Below, piece by piece: positions 62,805 through 64,000 of a stretch of 64,000 nucleotides of DNA. The notes under the pieces were generated by a model, which was not told the DNA's origin, searched no databases, and saw nothing but the letters and a program-made list of their open reading frames with translations. The DNA comes from Mimachlamys varia (taxonomy: Eukaryota; Mollusca; Bivalvia; Pectinida; Pectinidae). Positions within the stretch are counted from its first letter, which is position 1, and each line of letters begins with the position of its first letter. Both the position numbers and the translations under genes were made by a program. Location: the NCBI GenBank assembly GCA_947623455.1, contig OX392529.1:8928001-8992000 (forward strand), in the 5' to 3' direction.

Positions 62805-63213
62805 CACAGGCACTTGTGGCCAGGAGAATAACCATATATATTTATAACATATAGAATTTGAAAAAATAGAATAAAATATATAAACTAAATTTTCCAAATT
62901 TCTTTTTATGTTATTAATTATCTAAATCCATAATGAAAATATCTGCAAAATTTCAGCTTGATACGTCAAGCGGTTAAATTTCACAAAAAATCGACTACAT
63001 GTACCTGAAAAAGAGATATGATAGTCGATTTTTTGTGAAATTTAACCGCTTGACGTATCAAGCTGAAATTTTGCAGTTATTTTCATTATGGTTTTAGATG
63101 ATTAATAACATAAAAAGAAAATTGGAAAATTTAGTTTATATATTTTATTTTATTTTTTTCAAATTTCGCTATATTTTATATGTTGGTTATTCTCCTGGCC
63201 ACAAGTGCCTGTG
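62805..63213. mobile_element. 409-bp fold-back element with 8-bp target duplication (hAT-like)
   Basis: The ends CACAGGCACTTGTGGCCAGG and its complement head two arms of about 190 bp that are nearly identical in inverted orientation. They are separated by a loop of about 30 bp (62997-63024). The octamer CTCTATGT flanks both sides (62797-62804, 63214-63221) and is part of the interrupted 34-bp unit. The 8-bp duplication and CA...TG ends suggest a non-autonomous hAT-type element. No coding capacity. Confidence 0.85.
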
Positions 63214-63475
63214 CTCTATGTTAGGTAGGGTTGTCCCAATCCCCTGCTCTCTATTGGGGAGGGGCAGTCCAAATCACCTGCTATCTGTTAGGTAGGGACT
63301 GTTCCAACCACCTCCTCGATCTCTGTTAGGTAGGGGCTGTTCCAACCACCTACTCGATCTCTGTTAGGTAGGGGCTGTTCCAACCACCTCCTCGATCTCT
63401 GTTGGGGAGTGGCTGTCCTAATCACCTGCTCTCTGTTAGGTAGGGGCTGGCCCAATCCCCTGCTCTCTGGATTGG
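63214..63475. repeat. 34-bp minisatellite, right part
   Basis: Resumes the same unit after the insertion, with more divergent and longer units (CTCCTCGATCTCTGTTAGG variant). Confidence 0.92.
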
Positions 63476-64000
63476 AATCTGTGATCGATTTATTAATTTA
63501 TATAGTACGCATTATTATTATAACAGCACTATGTACATTTGGACGAAATGTCGCGCTACGTTTTTGACAGCTGACTTCTCTAACTCGCCCTATTTTGGGT
63601 AGTGAGCTGATTACAGCGGTCAGAACACCGACACTCGGCTTTTGTACTCTTTGCTTGACAAAGGAAACAGACGTTTTCGAAAGCTCGCAAATTAAGTTTT
63701 CAATTCCTGTTTGTGTACAAAACAATCTCAGTATATATCATTCATACCAAACTGATGAATCTAACTCCTAGCACTATGTATGGTTTTGCCTGTTTGTAGC
63801 GCCATTATTAACTTTCAAATAATTTTATTTCAAATAAATACGACATCCTTCATGCAATTGTAATCATATTTATTTGTTGTCTGTGCTATAGTAGCCATGG
63901 TTACCAACCCGAATATGCATAAATTATGCAAATGTAATTTTTTGGGACAATTTAGGTCAATTTGTATATAGTTTTCACGTAGCAACCATAGAGCGCATTC
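63476..64000. other. Intergenic to window end
   Basis: No gene or repeat recognised. Confidence 0.45.

Overview
This is eukaryotic DNA, almost certainly from an invertebrate animal and most likely a mollusc, probably a bivalve. The evidence is a spliced SLC16-type transporter gene with GT-AG introns, an AT-rich background, a Polinton/Maverick relic, Penelope-type reverse transcriptase fragments, a tRNA-derived SINE of a type I associate with bivalves, and very dense minisatellites. There are no operons, CRISPR arrays or bacterial genes. The species assignment is inference.

One gene can be read from start to stop: a monocarboxylate-transporter-like gene on the + strand. Its five coding exons (11142-11334, 17271-17414, 18150-18926, 20483-20533, 21704-21891) join in frame to 450 codons, and all four introns are phase 1. 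Its introns are full of mobile DNA. Intron 1 (5.9 kb) is mostly a 5.56-kb decayed Polinton-like element with about 260-bp terminal inverted repeats, broken protein-primed DNA polymerase B, a broken zinc-finger-like/acidic protein and an integrase tail with chromodomain. Intron 3 holds a fold-back element. Intron 4 holds a 1-kb element with inverted ends and TA flanks that stops 42 bp before the last exon. Just downstream is a broken Crypton/DUF3504-type N-terminal fragment and, further on, a SINE on the - strand.

Roughly 40% of the window is tandem repeat in more than ten unrelated families: 36 bp (1-8553), 42 bp (9.4-9.8 kb), 22 bp (24.3-24.6), 57 bp (26.0-26.6), 54 bp (29.8-30.0), 29 bp (30.7-38.4), 53 bp (39.3-40.0), 65 bp (40.6-42.4), 37 bp (47.7-49.6), 56/112 bp (50.3-50.8), 45 bp (55.9-58.4) and 34 bp (61.9-63.5). 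Several show higher-order structure: 40-bp punctuating units in the 36-bp array, a 1,341-bp tandem duplication in the 29-bp array and an 851-bp one in the 37-bp array. Long open frames in the 36-, 42-, 45- and 57-bp arrays follow from unit lengths divisible by three and are not taken as genes.

The right half is gene-poor. It contains dispersed fragments of one reverse-transcriptase retroelement family (28.6-29.4, 51.6-52.3, 53.2-53.6 and 61.5-61.9 kb, with tail pieces elsewhere), several palindromic fold-back elements, and two copies of a roughly 260-bp repeat (46.3-46.6 and 51.2-51.5 kb) whose - strand resembles a decayed type I hammerhead ribozyme. A fold-back element with an exact 8-bp target duplication has split the 34-bp array at 62805-63213. 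The most interesting items are the Polinton relic, the hammerhead-like fossils, the punctuated arrays and the dated insertion into a minisatellite.
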